Translations under genes and position numbers: made by a program
Notes under the pieces: model-generated
The model's database searches: none
The model's input: only the letters and a program-made list of their open reading frames with translations
Told to the model about the DNA's origin: nothing
Assembly (NCBI GenBank): GCA_016931415.1
Contig: JAFGEW010000133.1
Coordinates: forward strand, 1 to 64,000
DNA length: 64,000 nt
Direction: 5' to 3'
Source of the DNA: Verrucomicrobiota bacterium
GTDB lineage: Bacteria > Auribacterota > JABMQX01 > JAFGEW01
Part shown: positions 53,309 to 62,593 of the stretch, piece after piece
Numbering within the stretch: position 1 is the stretch's first letter
Layout: each line of letters starts with the position of its first letter

Positions 53309-54604
53309 CTACTCCATCTTCGGCGTTTCCTTCTCCGGCAGCACAATGCTCCCGACAGCCTCTTCGATCGGGTACTTGGCCTTCATCGCCTCGATGTCCT
53401 TATGCGTCACCGGCGCGCGCCAGAGCTGGAACACCGTCACGAGGTCGGCGCCCGTCGTCTCGCACAGGATCGCCGCCATGAGCCGGATCTTCTCCGTGGG
53501 CGTCTCGGGCTTGGCGATCCCGCGGTCCTCGAAGACCTTGTAGGTTCGGTACCACTTCTTGACCGGATCCCACCCGTACACTCGCGCCAGCCGCTGCAGG
53601 AAGGCGTGCTCGCAGAACCCGTCCTCCCATGAAATGGAGGGGTTGCTCAGGTACTTGTCGACCTCGAACAGGAACTGCGAATCCATACACTGCCTGCCGT
53701 CGAGCGGCATGTCCTTGACCGGGGCGGGGTAGACGGCGCGCTCGTCTTCGGGCCAGGGCGCCTTCCAGTCCTGGTCGGCGATTGCCTCGTAGGCGTAGAC
53801 CAGCTTGATGTTGGCCTGCCCCTCGCACGTGGTGCCGCCCCAGATGTACCAGTCGCCGTAGATGTCGTCGAAATCGTGGCCCATCTCGTGGATCCAGCCG
53901 AACGGCATCTCGTTACGGTTGACGATCGCCACCAGATCGTCCATGTACGTCGTGTCCATGATGATCGGATTGCCCGCGTACGCGTACCACGGGTGCGGCG
54001 GCGACTCCTTGATCACGATCACCGCGCCCCCGTATGGCGCGTACCCCGTCAGGTCCGCCATCGCCTCGTACGCCTGGTTGAGCCATCGCAACAGCCGCTC
54101 GCTGTTGTCACCCAGCGCCTTGTTGTGGGCGTCGGTGATATCGAACGAGACGTGCGTGCCCTCGACGAGCACCATCGGCTCGCTGATCACGGCCTCGGGC
54201 ACTTCGATGCGGAACGGCACTTCGAGCTGCTCGTCGCCCGCCTCGATCGTGTAGGTGCCGGTCCAAACCGGATCGCCCGGCTTGGCCTTGTCCACGGCGT
54301 CTGGATTGAGCCAGCCGATCTTGCTGACGACCGTCGCCTTGCCCGCAGGCAGATCGGCCGTGTCTTCGTCAGCGTCCGCTTCGCTGAACGGCTCGCCGTT
54401 GACCTCCCACAGGGCCGTCCATCCGACGATGCGCGCCGGCACGTTGCCGTCGTTCGTGAACGTGAACTTCACGGTGCCCCAGCCGCCCTTCATCCAGCCA
54501 TCCGGATGCACAAGCTCGGCCTTCATCGTTACTTGCGCCGTGGCCGTCGTGCAGACTGCAAGCAAACACACGAAGACGGCGGCGAAAACCCGCGTCAGCT
54601 TCAT
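53309..54604 (-). CDS. M60-like secreted metalloprotease (single module)
   Basis: 431 aa from the ATG at 54604, which opens a signal peptide (MKLTRVFAAVFVCLLAVCTT). Residues about 28-140 are a beta-sandwich starting LVHPDGWMKGGWGTVKFTF. Residues about 148-430 contain IKESPPHPWYAYAGNPIIMD and the zinc site WIHEMGHDFDD: His239, Glu240, His243, with Glu261 (TTCEGQANIK) as probable third ligand, i.e. an HExxH gluzincin arrangement resembling peptidase M60/enhancin. M60 enzymes cleave mucin-type glycoproteins; substrate here unknown. It is the last gene of a three-gene operon of paralogues and has only one copy of the module. Confidence 0.82.
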   Translation of the reverse strand: MKLTRVFAAVFVCLLAVCTTATAQVTMKAELVHPDGWMKGGWGTVKFTFTNDGNVPARIVGWTALWEVNGEPFSEADADEDTADLPAGKATVVSKIGWLNPDAVDKAKPGDPVWTGTYTIEAGDEQLEVPFRIEVPEAVISEPMVLVEGTHVSFDITDAHNKALGDNSERLLRWLNQAYEAMADLTGYAPYGGAVIVIKESPPHPWYAYAGNPIIMDTTYMDDLVAIVNRNEMPFGWIHEMGHDFDDIYGDWYIWGGTTCEGQANIKLVYAYEAIADQDWKAPWPEDERAVYPAPVKDMPLDGRQCMDSQFLFEVDKYLSNPSISWEDGFCEHAFLQRLARVYGWDPVKKWYRTYKVFEDRGIAKPETPTEKIRLMAAILCETTGADLVTVFQLWRAPVTHKDIEAMKAKYPIEEAVGSIVLPEKETPKME

Positions 54605-54643
54605 CAGATCCGTTCCTTTCACCGGGATATGAACGCGTTGCTG

Positions 54644-56986
54644 TCAGTTGCCCTTGGACTCGGGCAGCACGATGCCCTCGACAGCCTCTTCGATCGGATA
54701 CTTGACCTTGAGCGCCTCGATGTCCTCATACGTCACCGGCGCGCGCCAGAGCTGGAACATCGGCACGAGGTCCACGCCGGTCGTCTCGCACAGAACCGCC
54801 GCCATCAGCTTGATCTTGTCCTCCGGCTCCTTCGGGGCCTCGCAGCCCTTCTCCTCGAGAACCTTGAACGTGCGGTACCACTTCTTGACGGGGTCCCATC
54901 CATAGACGGCCGCGATCCGCTGCAGAAACACGTGCGCACAGAAACGATCTGTCCACGGAGTCGTCGGATCGGCCAGATACGCGTCCAGGTTGAAGATGAA
55001 CTGCTTGTCGACGTATTCCTTGCCGGTCACCAGCATGTCTCGCTCCGGCGCCATGTATGAGGCGCCCTCGTTCTGTCCCCAGGTCGTCTTCCAGTCCTGG
55101 GTCGGCATCGCCTCGTACGCGTAGACCACCTTGATGTTGGCATGCGCTTCGGAACACCCGTAGCTCCACATGTACCACTTGCCGTAGCGGCCATCGTCGG
55201 CATGATCGAAGTCATGAGCCAGCTCGTGGATCCAACCGAACACCATGTGGTTCTTGTTGACGAGCTCGACGAAGTTGTCCATGTGCGTCGTGTCCATGAT
55301 GATCGGATTGCCCGCGTAGGCGTAGTACGGATGATCGGGCGACTCGATGATCGTGATGGTCTTGCCGTCGTACGGCGTGTAGCCCGTCAGGTCCTGCATG
55401 ACCTCGTACGCCTCGTCGAGCCAGCGAATGAGCCGGTCGTTGCCCTCCTTGCCCAACGCGTCGTGATGCGTCTGCGTAATCTCGTAGGCCATGTGCTTGC
55501 CCTCGACGCGCACAAGCTTCTCGGCGATCACCGCCTCCGGCACGTCGAACTCCCACGGGATCACGAACTCGATGTCGCCGGTCCGGAACTTGGCTGTCCC
55601 GACCACGTGTGGCGTGGCCGAACCGAGCTGCTCGAGCAACTGCGGATCGAGCCCGCCCGTCTTGGTCAGCGTGGCCTCTTCGCCCGCCGGCACGACCACC
55701 TCGCCGTCATGGGTCCAGCCGGGATACTCGCCCTGCTCGTTGGGCTCCTCCCAATCGGCGATGAACGGCTTGTCGCCGATCATCCACCGCGCCTGCCAGA
55801 AGACCATCCTGGTTGGCAGCTCACCCTCGTTCTTGAACGTGAACAGAAGCTGCCCGTACCCTTCGCGCATCCAGCCGCCGGGCTGCTTGTTCGTGATGGA
55901 AAGCTTGACCAGGGCAGCCGCCGCCTCGGGCGACTCCGGCCGCGCGGCATCCGGGTTGGCGATGGGGAAGCGCCTGTACATCTCGGCCATCTTGCCCGCC
56001 GTCACCGGCATCCGCCAACGCTCGAAAGCGGGAACAATGGTTGCCACCAAGGCCTTCGAGTCGTCCAGTTGATCGGGCTTCCGCAGCGTGTCCTTGCCCA
56101 GTTCCTTGGCCTTCAGGTAGGCGGGATACCAGTCCTGATCAACCTGCTGTTGGAGCACCGCCGCGAGCAACACGATCTTGTCCGCGGCCGTCTCCGGAGG
56201 ATCGTAGCCAAGTGCCTGGAGGCGCGCGTACGTCCGGTACATCTGCTTGAACGGCTCCCAGCCGTACTCGCGCTGGAACCGCAGGAAAAACGAGTGGAGC
56301 TCGTCGCCCGTCATCGCGTCCCAGCCCCGGTCATGGTCGCCGAGATAGGCATCGCCGTAAAACAGGTACCGCGACTGCATCAACTGATAGCCGCTCAGCA
56401 GTTCGCGCTGATCGCCCCCGCGCAGGCGGGGCTGGTAAGGCGACGCGTCATTCCGGTCCCACGCGGCCTTGAACGTCTTGTCCGGCATCGTCTCGTAGGC
56501 GTAGTTGAGCTTCCAGCTCGCCTGCCAGTCGGCCGACGCGTCGTTCCACGTGAGCCATTCCGCGAAGCCGTCGTCGAAACTCCGGCCCAGTCCCCAAACG
56601 AGCTCGAACGGCATGATGTGGCTGTTTGCATCTTCAATGAGCCGGCCCATGATCCGCGTGTCCACGGCGATCGTCTTGCCCGCACGCACGGGCGCCAGGT
56701 CACGAGTCGCCTCCTCGATGCAGATCATCTCGCCGTCGTACGGCTGCCGGCCCGTGAGGTTCCACATCGCCTTGTACGCCTCGTCGAGCCACGCGAGCAC
56801 GCGCTCCTTCGACGCGAAGTCGGCATATCGCGACTTCATCACGGCCAGGCTGACGTATTCGCCCGTCGAGGTCACTAACGGCTCGGGCAGCCCGGGCTTC
56901 TCCGGCGCAGCATCCTGCGCCACCACGGCGCCGAGGGCCAGGATCAGAGCCACAGCCACGGCGCCACATACGGCTTTCGACTTCAT
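54644..56986 (-). CDS. M60-like metalloprotease with one inactive module
   Basis: 780 aa from the ATG at 56986 (signal peptide MKSKAVCGAVAVALILALGA). Module 1 (about 38-345) has the same fold markers (LAWLDEAYKAMWNLTG, WEPFKQMYRTYARL), but the HExxH position reads VWGLGRSFDD: His to Trp131, Glu to Gly132, His to Arg135; the third-ligand Glu is also lost (SADWQAS). Module 2 (about 360-780) is intact: IHELAHDFDH with His587, Glu588, His591 and Glu613 (GCSEAHANIK). A beta-sandwich (GGWMREGYGQLLFTF) precedes module 2. The dead module may bind substrate. Lies 39 bp upstream of the next gene and 17 bp downstream of the previous. Confidence 0.85.
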   Translation of the reverse strand: MKSKAVCGAVAVALILALGAVVAQDAAPEKPGLPEPLVTSTGEYVSLAVMKSRYADFASKERVLAWLDEAYKAMWNLTGRQPYDGEMICIEEATRDLAPVRAGKTIAVDTRIMGRLIEDANSHIMPFELVWGLGRSFDDGFAEWLTWNDASADWQASWKLNYAYETMPDKTFKAAWDRNDASPYQPRLRGGDQRELLSGYQLMQSRYLFYGDAYLGDHDRGWDAMTGDELHSFFLRFQREYGWEPFKQMYRTYARLQALGYDPPETAADKIVLLAAVLQQQVDQDWYPAYLKAKELGKDTLRKPDQLDDSKALVATIVPAFERWRMPVTAGKMAEMYRRFPIANPDAARPESPEAAAALVKLSITNKQPGGWMREGYGQLLFTFKNEGELPTRMVFWQARWMIGDKPFIADWEEPNEQGEYPGWTHDGEVVVPAGEEATLTKTGGLDPQLLEQLGSATPHVVGTAKFRTGDIEFVIPWEFDVPEAVIAEKLVRVEGKHMAYEITQTHHDALGKEGNDRLIRWLDEAYEVMQDLTGYTPYDGKTITIIESPDHPYYAYAGNPIIMDTTHMDNFVELVNKNHMVFGWIHELAHDFDHADDGRYGKWYMWSYGCSEAHANIKVVYAYEAMPTQDWKTTWGQNEGASYMAPERDMLVTGKEYVDKQFIFNLDAYLADPTTPWTDRFCAHVFLQRIAAVYGWDPVKKWYRTFKVLEEKGCEAPKEPEDKIKLMAAVLCETTGVDLVPMFQLWRAPVTYEDIEALKVKYPIEEAVEGIVLPESKGN

Positions 56987-57003
56987 TCTTCGGTTGTCCT
57001 TCC

Positions 57004-59607
57004 TTAGTCTGGGCGAGTCACGCTCTTCGGCTCGGGCAGCACGATGCTCGCAGCCGCTTCCACGATCCCGTACTGCTCCTGGAGTGCCTTGATCTCCTCG
57101 TGCGTGATCGGCACACGCCAGCGCCGGACGGCCGGAACAAGGTCCACACCCGTCGTGGCGCACAAGATCGCCGTGAACATCCGCACGCGGTCGATCAACG
57201 GCGGATCGAGCTCGGGCCACGGCTGCCCCTTCCTCGAGATGATCTCAGCCGTCCGGTAATACTTCTTCACCACGTCCCAGCCGTATATCCGCGCCAGCCG
57301 CTGCAGGAACACGTGCTCACAGAACGAGTCCTCCCAGCGCTGGTCGGGGTTGGCCATATCGTCGTCGCGCGCGTAGAGAAACTGCTTGTCCATGCACTCG
57401 CCGCCATCGAGCATGATCCCCTCGGCAGGCGCCGGGTACATCGCGCCCTTGTCGAGGCCCCACTCGGCCTTCCAGTACGGGTCCGAGATCGTGTTGTACG
57501 CGTAGACAACCTTGATGTTGGCCTGGCTCTCCAGCCCCAGCGCGTACCAGTCCGGATGAACGTAGTCGCAGATGTCGAAGTCGTGCCCAAGCTCGTGGAT
57601 CCACCCGAACGGCAGATCGCCCCGCTTGATCGACTCGACGAACGCGTCCATGTAGGTCGTGTCCATGATGATCGGATTGCCCGCATAGGCGTAGTAGGGG
57701 TGCGGCGGCGACTCGATGATCGTGATGATCTTGCCGTCGTACGGGATGTAGCCCGTCAGGTCCTGCATCGCTTCATACGCGTGGTCGAGCAACGCGATGA
57801 GCCGCTCGTTGCCCTCCTTGCCCAATGCGTCATGGTGTGTCTGGGTGATCTCGTACGCCATGTGTTTGCCCTCGACGCGTACGAGCTTCTCCTTGATGAC
57901 CGCCGCGGGCACCTCGATCCGCCACGGCATCTCGAGCCGGTAGTCGGCCATCTGCACCGTGAACGTGCCCATCCAGACCGGTGCGTTCGGCGCCGCCGCG
58001 TCCACCACCGCCGGATCGAGCCACCCGAGTTTGGTCACGACAGCGCTCTCGCCCGCCGGCACGACCATCACGTCCTCGTCGCTCGCGGGCCCCTCGTCGC
58101 TTTCGGGCACGTACGGCTTGCCGTTGGTCTCCCACCGCGCGTTCCACGCGGTGATCGTGGCCGGCAGCGTGCCCGTGTTCTCGAACGTATAGCGGATCTG
58201 GCCCCAGCCGCTCCTCATCCAGCCGTCCTTCTGGACGCGCTCGACGGTCAACTTGATCAAGTCCGCCGCCGCTTCAGCCGACGCCGGTCTGACCGCTTCA
58301 TCCAGGTTGGCGATGGGGTAGCGCTTGTTCATCTCGGCAACGCGCTGCTCGGTCACCGGCATCCGCCATTTCTGGAACACCGGCACGAGGTCCACGCCGG
58401 TGGTATGCGACAGGATCGCCGCGATGAGGTTGATCTTGTCCTCGGCCGTCTCGGGCTTCGCAAGCCCCAGCTCCTCGAACCGCACGTAGGTCCGATACCA
58501 CTGCTTGAACGGCTCCCATCCGTACTGGTCCTTGATCCGCAGGAAGAACGAGTGCAGATCGTCGCTCTGCATCGTGTCCCACGTCCGGTTTGGGTCGGCC
58601 AGATACGGATCGCCGAAGAACAGGAAGAACGAATCCATGAACTGCGGACCCGAGACAACGACCTCATCACCGGGCGGGTTGAAGCCTGCACTGTCGCTCC
58701 CGCCCCACTTGGCCTTGTAGTCCTGGTCGGGCATCACCTCGTAGGCGTAGTTGAGCTTCCAGTTCGCCTGCCACTCGCACGAGCCGCCGTCCCAGATGTA
58801 CCACTCGCCGATCACATCATCGAAATCATGCCCCAGCTCGTGAGTCCACCCGAACGGCATGAAGCCCGCGTCAATATCCTCGACAAAACCCTTCAACGAC
58901 CTCGAGCTCATCACGATCGGATTGCCCGCGTAGGCATACCAGGGGTGCGACGGGGATTCCCGGATGAGCACGTAGTCGCCGTTGTACGGCCGGTGGCCCG
59001 TGAGGTCCCACATCGCCTTGTAGCTCTCGTTGAGCCACGTGAGAAGCCGCTCCTTCGACTTGAAGCCCTCGTAGCGCGACTTCATCAGCGCGTAGCCGAT
59101 GTATTCGCCCTTCATTTCCACGAGCGGCTCGGGCAGCACGGCTTCGGGCACCGCGTACTGCCACGCCAGCTCGGTTGTCTTGTCGCCCTGCTCGATGGTG
59201 AACGTGCCCTTCCAGACGGGCGCCTCCGGCGCCGCCGCATCGAGGGCCTTCGGCGCCAGCCAGCCGACCCTGTCCACCTTGACCTCCTGCCCCGGCGGCA
59301 GGTCTACCTTCTCGTCGTCTCTCGCTATGCCGTCGTCCTCGCCGTCGCTCAGGTCTACGGCTTCACCCTTGGCCTCCCAGTGCGCCGTCCAGCCGACGAT
59401 CCTCGCCGGGGTGTCCGTGTTGTTGGTGAACGTGAAAGCCAGACAGCCCCAGCCCTCTCTCATCCACCCGTCAGGCGGATCGCTCGTAATCGTCATGGTG
59501 ATTGGCTCGGTCGCCGCCGCGTCGGCCTGCGCTGTCCACGCAACACCTGCCAGCACGACACCGAGCAGAATGGTCCACAGCACTGGTGCAGTTCTCATCG
59601 CAGACAT
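57004..59607 (-). CDS. M60-like metalloprotease with two intact modules
   Basis: 867 aa from the ATG at 59607, preceded by AAAGGA; signal peptide to about residue 28. Two copies of [beta-sandwich + HExxH module]: sandwich 1 PPDGWMREGWGCLAFTFTN, module 1 site GWTHELGHDFDD (His256, Glu257, His260, third Glu278 in SCEWQAN); sandwich 2 DGWMRSGWGQIRYTFEN, module 2 site GWIHELGHDFDI (His671, Glu672, His675, Glu693 in LESQANIK). Both halves share ESP(S/P)HP(W/Y)YAYAGNP. First gene of the operon and the only one with two complete zinc sites. Confidence 0.85.
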   Translation of the reverse strand: MSAMRTAPVLWTILLGVVLAGVAWTAQADAAATEPITMTITSDPPDGWMREGWGCLAFTFTNNTDTPARIVGWTAHWEAKGEAVDLSDGEDDGIARDDEKVDLPPGQEVKVDRVGWLAPKALDAAAPEAPVWKGTFTIEQGDKTTELAWQYAVPEAVLPEPLVEMKGEYIGYALMKSRYEGFKSKERLLTWLNESYKAMWDLTGHRPYNGDYVLIRESPSHPWYAYAGNPIVMSSRSLKGFVEDIDAGFMPFGWTHELGHDFDDVIGEWYIWDGGSCEWQANWKLNYAYEVMPDQDYKAKWGGSDSAGFNPPGDEVVVSGPQFMDSFFLFFGDPYLADPNRTWDTMQSDDLHSFFLRIKDQYGWEPFKQWYRTYVRFEELGLAKPETAEDKINLIAAILSHTTGVDLVPVFQKWRMPVTEQRVAEMNKRYPIANLDEAVRPASAEAAADLIKLTVERVQKDGWMRSGWGQIRYTFENTGTLPATITAWNARWETNGKPYVPESDEGPASDEDVMVVPAGESAVVTKLGWLDPAVVDAAAPNAPVWMGTFTVQMADYRLEMPWRIEVPAAVIKEKLVRVEGKHMAYEITQTHHDALGKEGNERLIALLDHAYEAMQDLTGYIPYDGKIITIIESPPHPYYAYAGNPIIMDTTYMDAFVESIKRGDLPFGWIHELGHDFDICDYVHPDWYALGLESQANIKVVYAYNTISDPYWKAEWGLDKGAMYPAPAEGIMLDGGECMDKQFLYARDDDMANPDQRWEDSFCEHVFLQRLARIYGWDVVKKYYRTAEIISRKGQPWPELDPPLIDRVRMFTAILCATTGVDLVPAVRRWRVPITHEEIKALQEQYGIVEAAASIVLPEPKSVTRPD

Positions 59608-59903
59608 TCCTTTCTCTCCACGGGATGAGTCGCCGGCGACCTGGCGGTCGCGGCAACAGGAGACTTTGTTTGCGCGCCTCTCCACTCTGGCTCCGTGTCT
59701 TCTACACGGCCGCGTACGCGCGACGCAAGGTCCACCAGCAAGTGTGGACGAAGATGCACGTATCGCCGTCCGGCGCATGTAATAATAGAACGACGCCGGG
59801 TCGGCCCGGGTTTCTTCGCCGCGCGCCATGCAGACCGCGGCGCGTGACGAACCGCCCCGCGCCGTGTACACTCGCCTCGCACCGATACCGCAGGAGGCCC
59901 GAC

Positions 59904-60461
59904 ATGCTGACCCGCAACGACGCGTGGCAACTGCTCAACGAACACGTCCACGACGACGTGCTCCTCAAACACTCGCGCGAGACCGAGGTCATCATGCGCG
60001 CGCTCGCCCGCCGCCTCGGCCACGACGAAAATCTCTGGGGCACAACCGGCCTCCTCCACGATCTGGACTTCGAGACCACCAAGCAGACGCCCGATCAGCA
60101 CACGCTCAGGACGGTCGAGATCCTCGCCGGGCGCGACGTGCCGCCCGAGGCGATCCAGGCGATCAAGGCCCACAACTGGGACAACCTCGGCATCGAGCGA
60201 GTGAGCACGTTCGACTACGCGCTCGCCGCCGCCGAGTCCATCACCGGCATGCTCGTCGCCACGGCCCTCGTTCAACCCGACAAAAAACTCGCCAACGTCA
60301 AAGTCAGCTCCGTCAAGAAGAAGCTCAAGGCCCCCGCATTCGCCCGCGCCGTCCAGCGCGAGCCCATCTACGACGTCGAGAAGATCGGCCTCACTCTCGA
60401 CGAGTTCATCCAGCTCTCGCTGGGCGCCCTGAACGAAATCCATGACGAGATCGGCCTGTAG
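59904..60461 (+). CDS. HD-domain protein
   Basis: 185 aa from the ATG at 59904, five bases after AGGAGG. The metal-binding HD signature is HSRETEVIMRALARRL, LLHDLDFE and a later KAHNW, matching small HD phosphohydrolases (HDIG type). YALAAAESITGMLVATALV and VKVSSVKKKLKAPAFA are features of the widespread HDIG protein family of unknown nucleotide or lipid substrate. Cytoplasmic. Confidence 0.85.
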   Translation: MLTRNDAWQLLNEHVHDDVLLKHSRETEVIMRALARRLGHDENLWGTTGLLHDLDFETTKQTPDQHTLRTVEILAGRDVPPEAIQAIKAHNWDNLGIERVSTFDYALAAAESITGMLVATALVQPDKKLANVKVSSVKKKLKAPAFARAVQREPIYDVEKIGLTLDEFIQLSLGALNEIHDEIGL

Positions 60462-60703
60462 CTCAGGATTGCGGAAGACCGCCGACTGGTGGTCACAACG
60501 TCCAGCGGGGCAATGCCTTGCGGACTGACGTAAAGCGTCACGTCAACCCCCAACACCGACCACAAGTGTCAGCTCGGAAGGCACACGTATCTTTATTCAA
60601 CTTCCTATGTGTCTAACGGACAATACATTACGGCCAGGGTCGTCTTTTCGCCACCATCGCGGCACGGAACTTGTTCAATGACCCCATGCTGCGTAATGAC
60701 CTC
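60462..60703. other. Gene-free gap, RNA promoter region
   Basis: No gene. Contains TTGTTC (60671-60676), 17-bp spacer, TAATGA (60694-60699), a possible promoter for the structured RNA that follows. Confidence 0.35.
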
Positions 60704-60839
60704 GGGGAGAAGTCCGGGGTCCAAGGGCAGAAGGCATGTTTTTCGTGGAGGTGATGCCAAAGGCCCTTGGCTCCGAACGGCTCCTCACAGAACTCGCTCC
60801 GGGGGCGACGGTTTCCCCACCCGTCGCCCCTTCCTTTTT
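60704..60839 (+). ncRNA. Candidate structured RNA with strong terminator
   Basis: Nested pairing: GGGGAG (60704-60709) with CTCCTC (60781-60786, one wobble); CCG with CGG inside; CCAAGGGC (60721-60728) with GCCCTTGG (60763-60770); GGCAT with ATGCC (60733-60737 / 60754-60758). It is followed by a perfect 10-bp terminator GGGGCGACGG / CCGTCGCCCC (60802-60830) and TTCCTTTTT. No protein fits. Not SRP RNA, tmRNA or RNase P by visible motifs. Confidence 0.5.
60802..60839 (+). terminator. Strong Rho-independent terminator
   Basis: A 10-bp perfect GC stem, loop GTTTCCCCAC-type, T-rich tail TTCCTTTTT. It ends the candidate structured RNA. Confidence 0.85.
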
Positions 60840-60879
60840 GGGGTAGGCAACCACTGCATTGGCTTGCCGGACGACACCC

Positions 60880-61267
60880 GGGTTTTCGGATGACGGGCCT
60901 TCCTCGTCGAGAAGCTTTTCAGCCGATGGGTGTGACGCACGGAGGAGGACGAGCCCCGCCTCGGCAGGGTGGCTGGCGAGCACGACGCGGCGCGTATCCG
61001 ACGGCGCGGGCGAGCCCCGCCTTGGCGGGGCGGCTGGGAGTAGCCACGGGTGCGAACCCGTGGGACGGAACACAACGAGAAACACCCCGAGCCCCTTGAG
61101 GGGCGATTGAGATTCCTCGTCGAGATCTAGGACCTCAATCGCCCCTCAAGGGGCTCGGAACGTCGCGTGATACGCCGGTCCACGGGCCGTCGCCCGTGGC
61201 TACTGCCGAACGCTCCTGACGGAGCTTCCAGGCTATACCGGACGACTGCTACCCGCCGATCTGGGAC
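60880..61267. repeat. Composite palindrome element, copy 3, with left arm
   Basis: Core 61011-61267 repeats the module order of copies 1 and 2; the left arm 60880-61010 matches that of copy 2 (CCGATGGGTGTGACGCACGG, GAGCCCCGCCT...GCGAGCACGACGCGG). No coding frame here is credible. Confidence 0.85.
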
Positions 61268-61845
61268 GACACTGCCACCTTGCCAAAGATGCAGCCGGCC
61301 CCATAACTGAGGCGTTTGCATGGACAGAACATTTCTCTGGACCTTTTTGGCCCCAGTGTGTGTTATAGTGCGTGAGAGCGGACGAGTCGGCCCCCCTTGA
61401 CACCTCCGCCAGGCGAGGGCCGGGCGACAGGTCGGGGCGCGACTCAACGACGAGCAAGTGACATAGAGGCGTCAGCCTAGACCCGGCTTGAGACCGGTGG
61501 ATGGACGCCTTGATAATGGGGTTCCCGGGTCCGATTCCCACCTCCCCTCGTTCCCAGCCACGACCCGGACCCGGGGCCCTTGTCCTTATACAGTACCGAT
61601 CAGACCAGATTCCTCCGACGGCGGGGGCGCCCAAGCGGCGCTCCCGCCGTTGCCATGTCACTCCATGGTTTTCAGAACCTGGATCCAACCACGGAGAACA
61701 CGGAGAGCACGGAGTTCCCGTTGTCCTCGTTCTCTCCGCGTTCTCCGTGGCGCCCGTCTGTGGGCGCCTCCGCGGTGGAACTCCGACTTGGCACCCGCCT
61801 TGCGCAATGACACGTCAACACACACCCGACAGAGAGAGTGCGCGC
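61268..61845. other. Gene-free region, dispersed repeats
   Basis: Has AACCACGGAGAACACGGAGAGCACGGAG near 61686, a member of the AACCACGGRGAACACGGRG family, and a stretch at 61500-61550 vaguely like a tRNA T-arm. No gene assigned. Confidence 0.45.
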
Positions 61846-62130
61846 ATGAACGTGTCGCCCGTCGGCAATCCATTGCTCCACGCGGCAACCCTTGCCGCGC
61901 ACAAACAGTCTCAGGCGCATCCATCCGTGCCACCCGAAGAGAAATCGGAGGCCGCTCGAGCTGCCGCCGAACCGCAGACGTCTCAGCCCGCCCCCGTGCC
62001 CCAGCGCCGCACGTCCGAAGAACTCGAGCGGCTCGCCGACGACGTCCTCGCGATCTTCGAGGACTCCCCCGACAGCCTCGAGCAACTCGTCGCCACCCTC
62101 AAGCGCCTCGAAGGCAAGACCGCCTCATAA
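61846..62130 (+). CDS. Small Ala/Pro/Glu-rich conserved-looking protein
   Basis: 94 aa. The ATG at 61846 follows AGAGAGAG weakly. The N-terminal 55 residues are low-complexity (Pro, Ala, Gln). The C-terminal helix TSEELERLADDVLAIFEDSP then DSLEQLVATLKRLEG is amphipathic, and its core recurs in frame after the thermonuclease gene at 63325. Unknown function. Confidence 0.55.
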   Translation: MNVSPVGNPLLHAATLAAHKQSQAHPSVPPEEKSEAARAAAEPQTSQPAPVPQRRTSEELERLADDVLAIFEDSPDSLEQLVATLKRLEGKTAS

Positions 62131-62259
62131 CGCGCCGACTCAGCACCGGACTATCCTCCTGCAGAATGACAACGCCCCGAGGGCGACCCCACGCAGGCAG
62201 AGCAATACGCACGCCCATGGAGGACACAATCCCGTTCGCTCCCCCTCGACGACAAGTCG

Positions 62260-62470
62260 AGGCCAGTGGACGGCGTGCCCCCCTTTCCGTCCCCGTGCCC
62301 CCCGTGCTCCCCGTGGTTAGAGCTCCTCTAAGCGCCCCACCCGCCACCTCCGTGCCCTCCGTGCTCTCCGTGGTCAATCGTGACCATCCCCGTGCCCCCC
62401 GTGCTCTCCGTGGTTAGTCCTCTCTGCCTCCGTGCCCCCCGTGCTCCCCGTGGTTAGAGCTCCTCCAAGC
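62260..62470. repeat. CCCCGTGCTCTCCGTGG dispersed repeat block
   Basis: Repeats of CC(C/T)CCGTGC(C/T)C(C/T)CCGTGGTTAG-type units, the complement of the AACCACGGRGAACACGG family; CTCCAAGCGCCCCACCCGCC occurs twice (about 62325 and 62463). No gene. Confidence 0.7.
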
Positions 62471-62593
62471 GCCCCACCCGCCGGGTGATTGGCCTCTCGA
62501 CGAGAAAAGCCTCCTATCCGGGAATCTGGGACCCTTGACCCACTCGACGACGTGCGTTATCCTGACCTCGCGTTCGCGATCGAGGGAGGCGCC

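Noticed and set aside
57100-59628. Long plus-strand open frame opposite the M60-like genes
   Set aside because: A reverse-complement shadow of three well-supported genes; composition is dominated by Arg, His and Val.
60700-60800. RNase P RNA, suggested by GGAGAAGTCCGGGG
   Set aside because: The length is far too short and the later conserved regions are missing.
61480-61560. tRNA- or tmRNA-like 3' end (GGGTCCGATTCCCACCTCCCC)
   Set aside because: No matching 5' acceptor half, a T-stem with only three of five pairs, and no anticodon arm.
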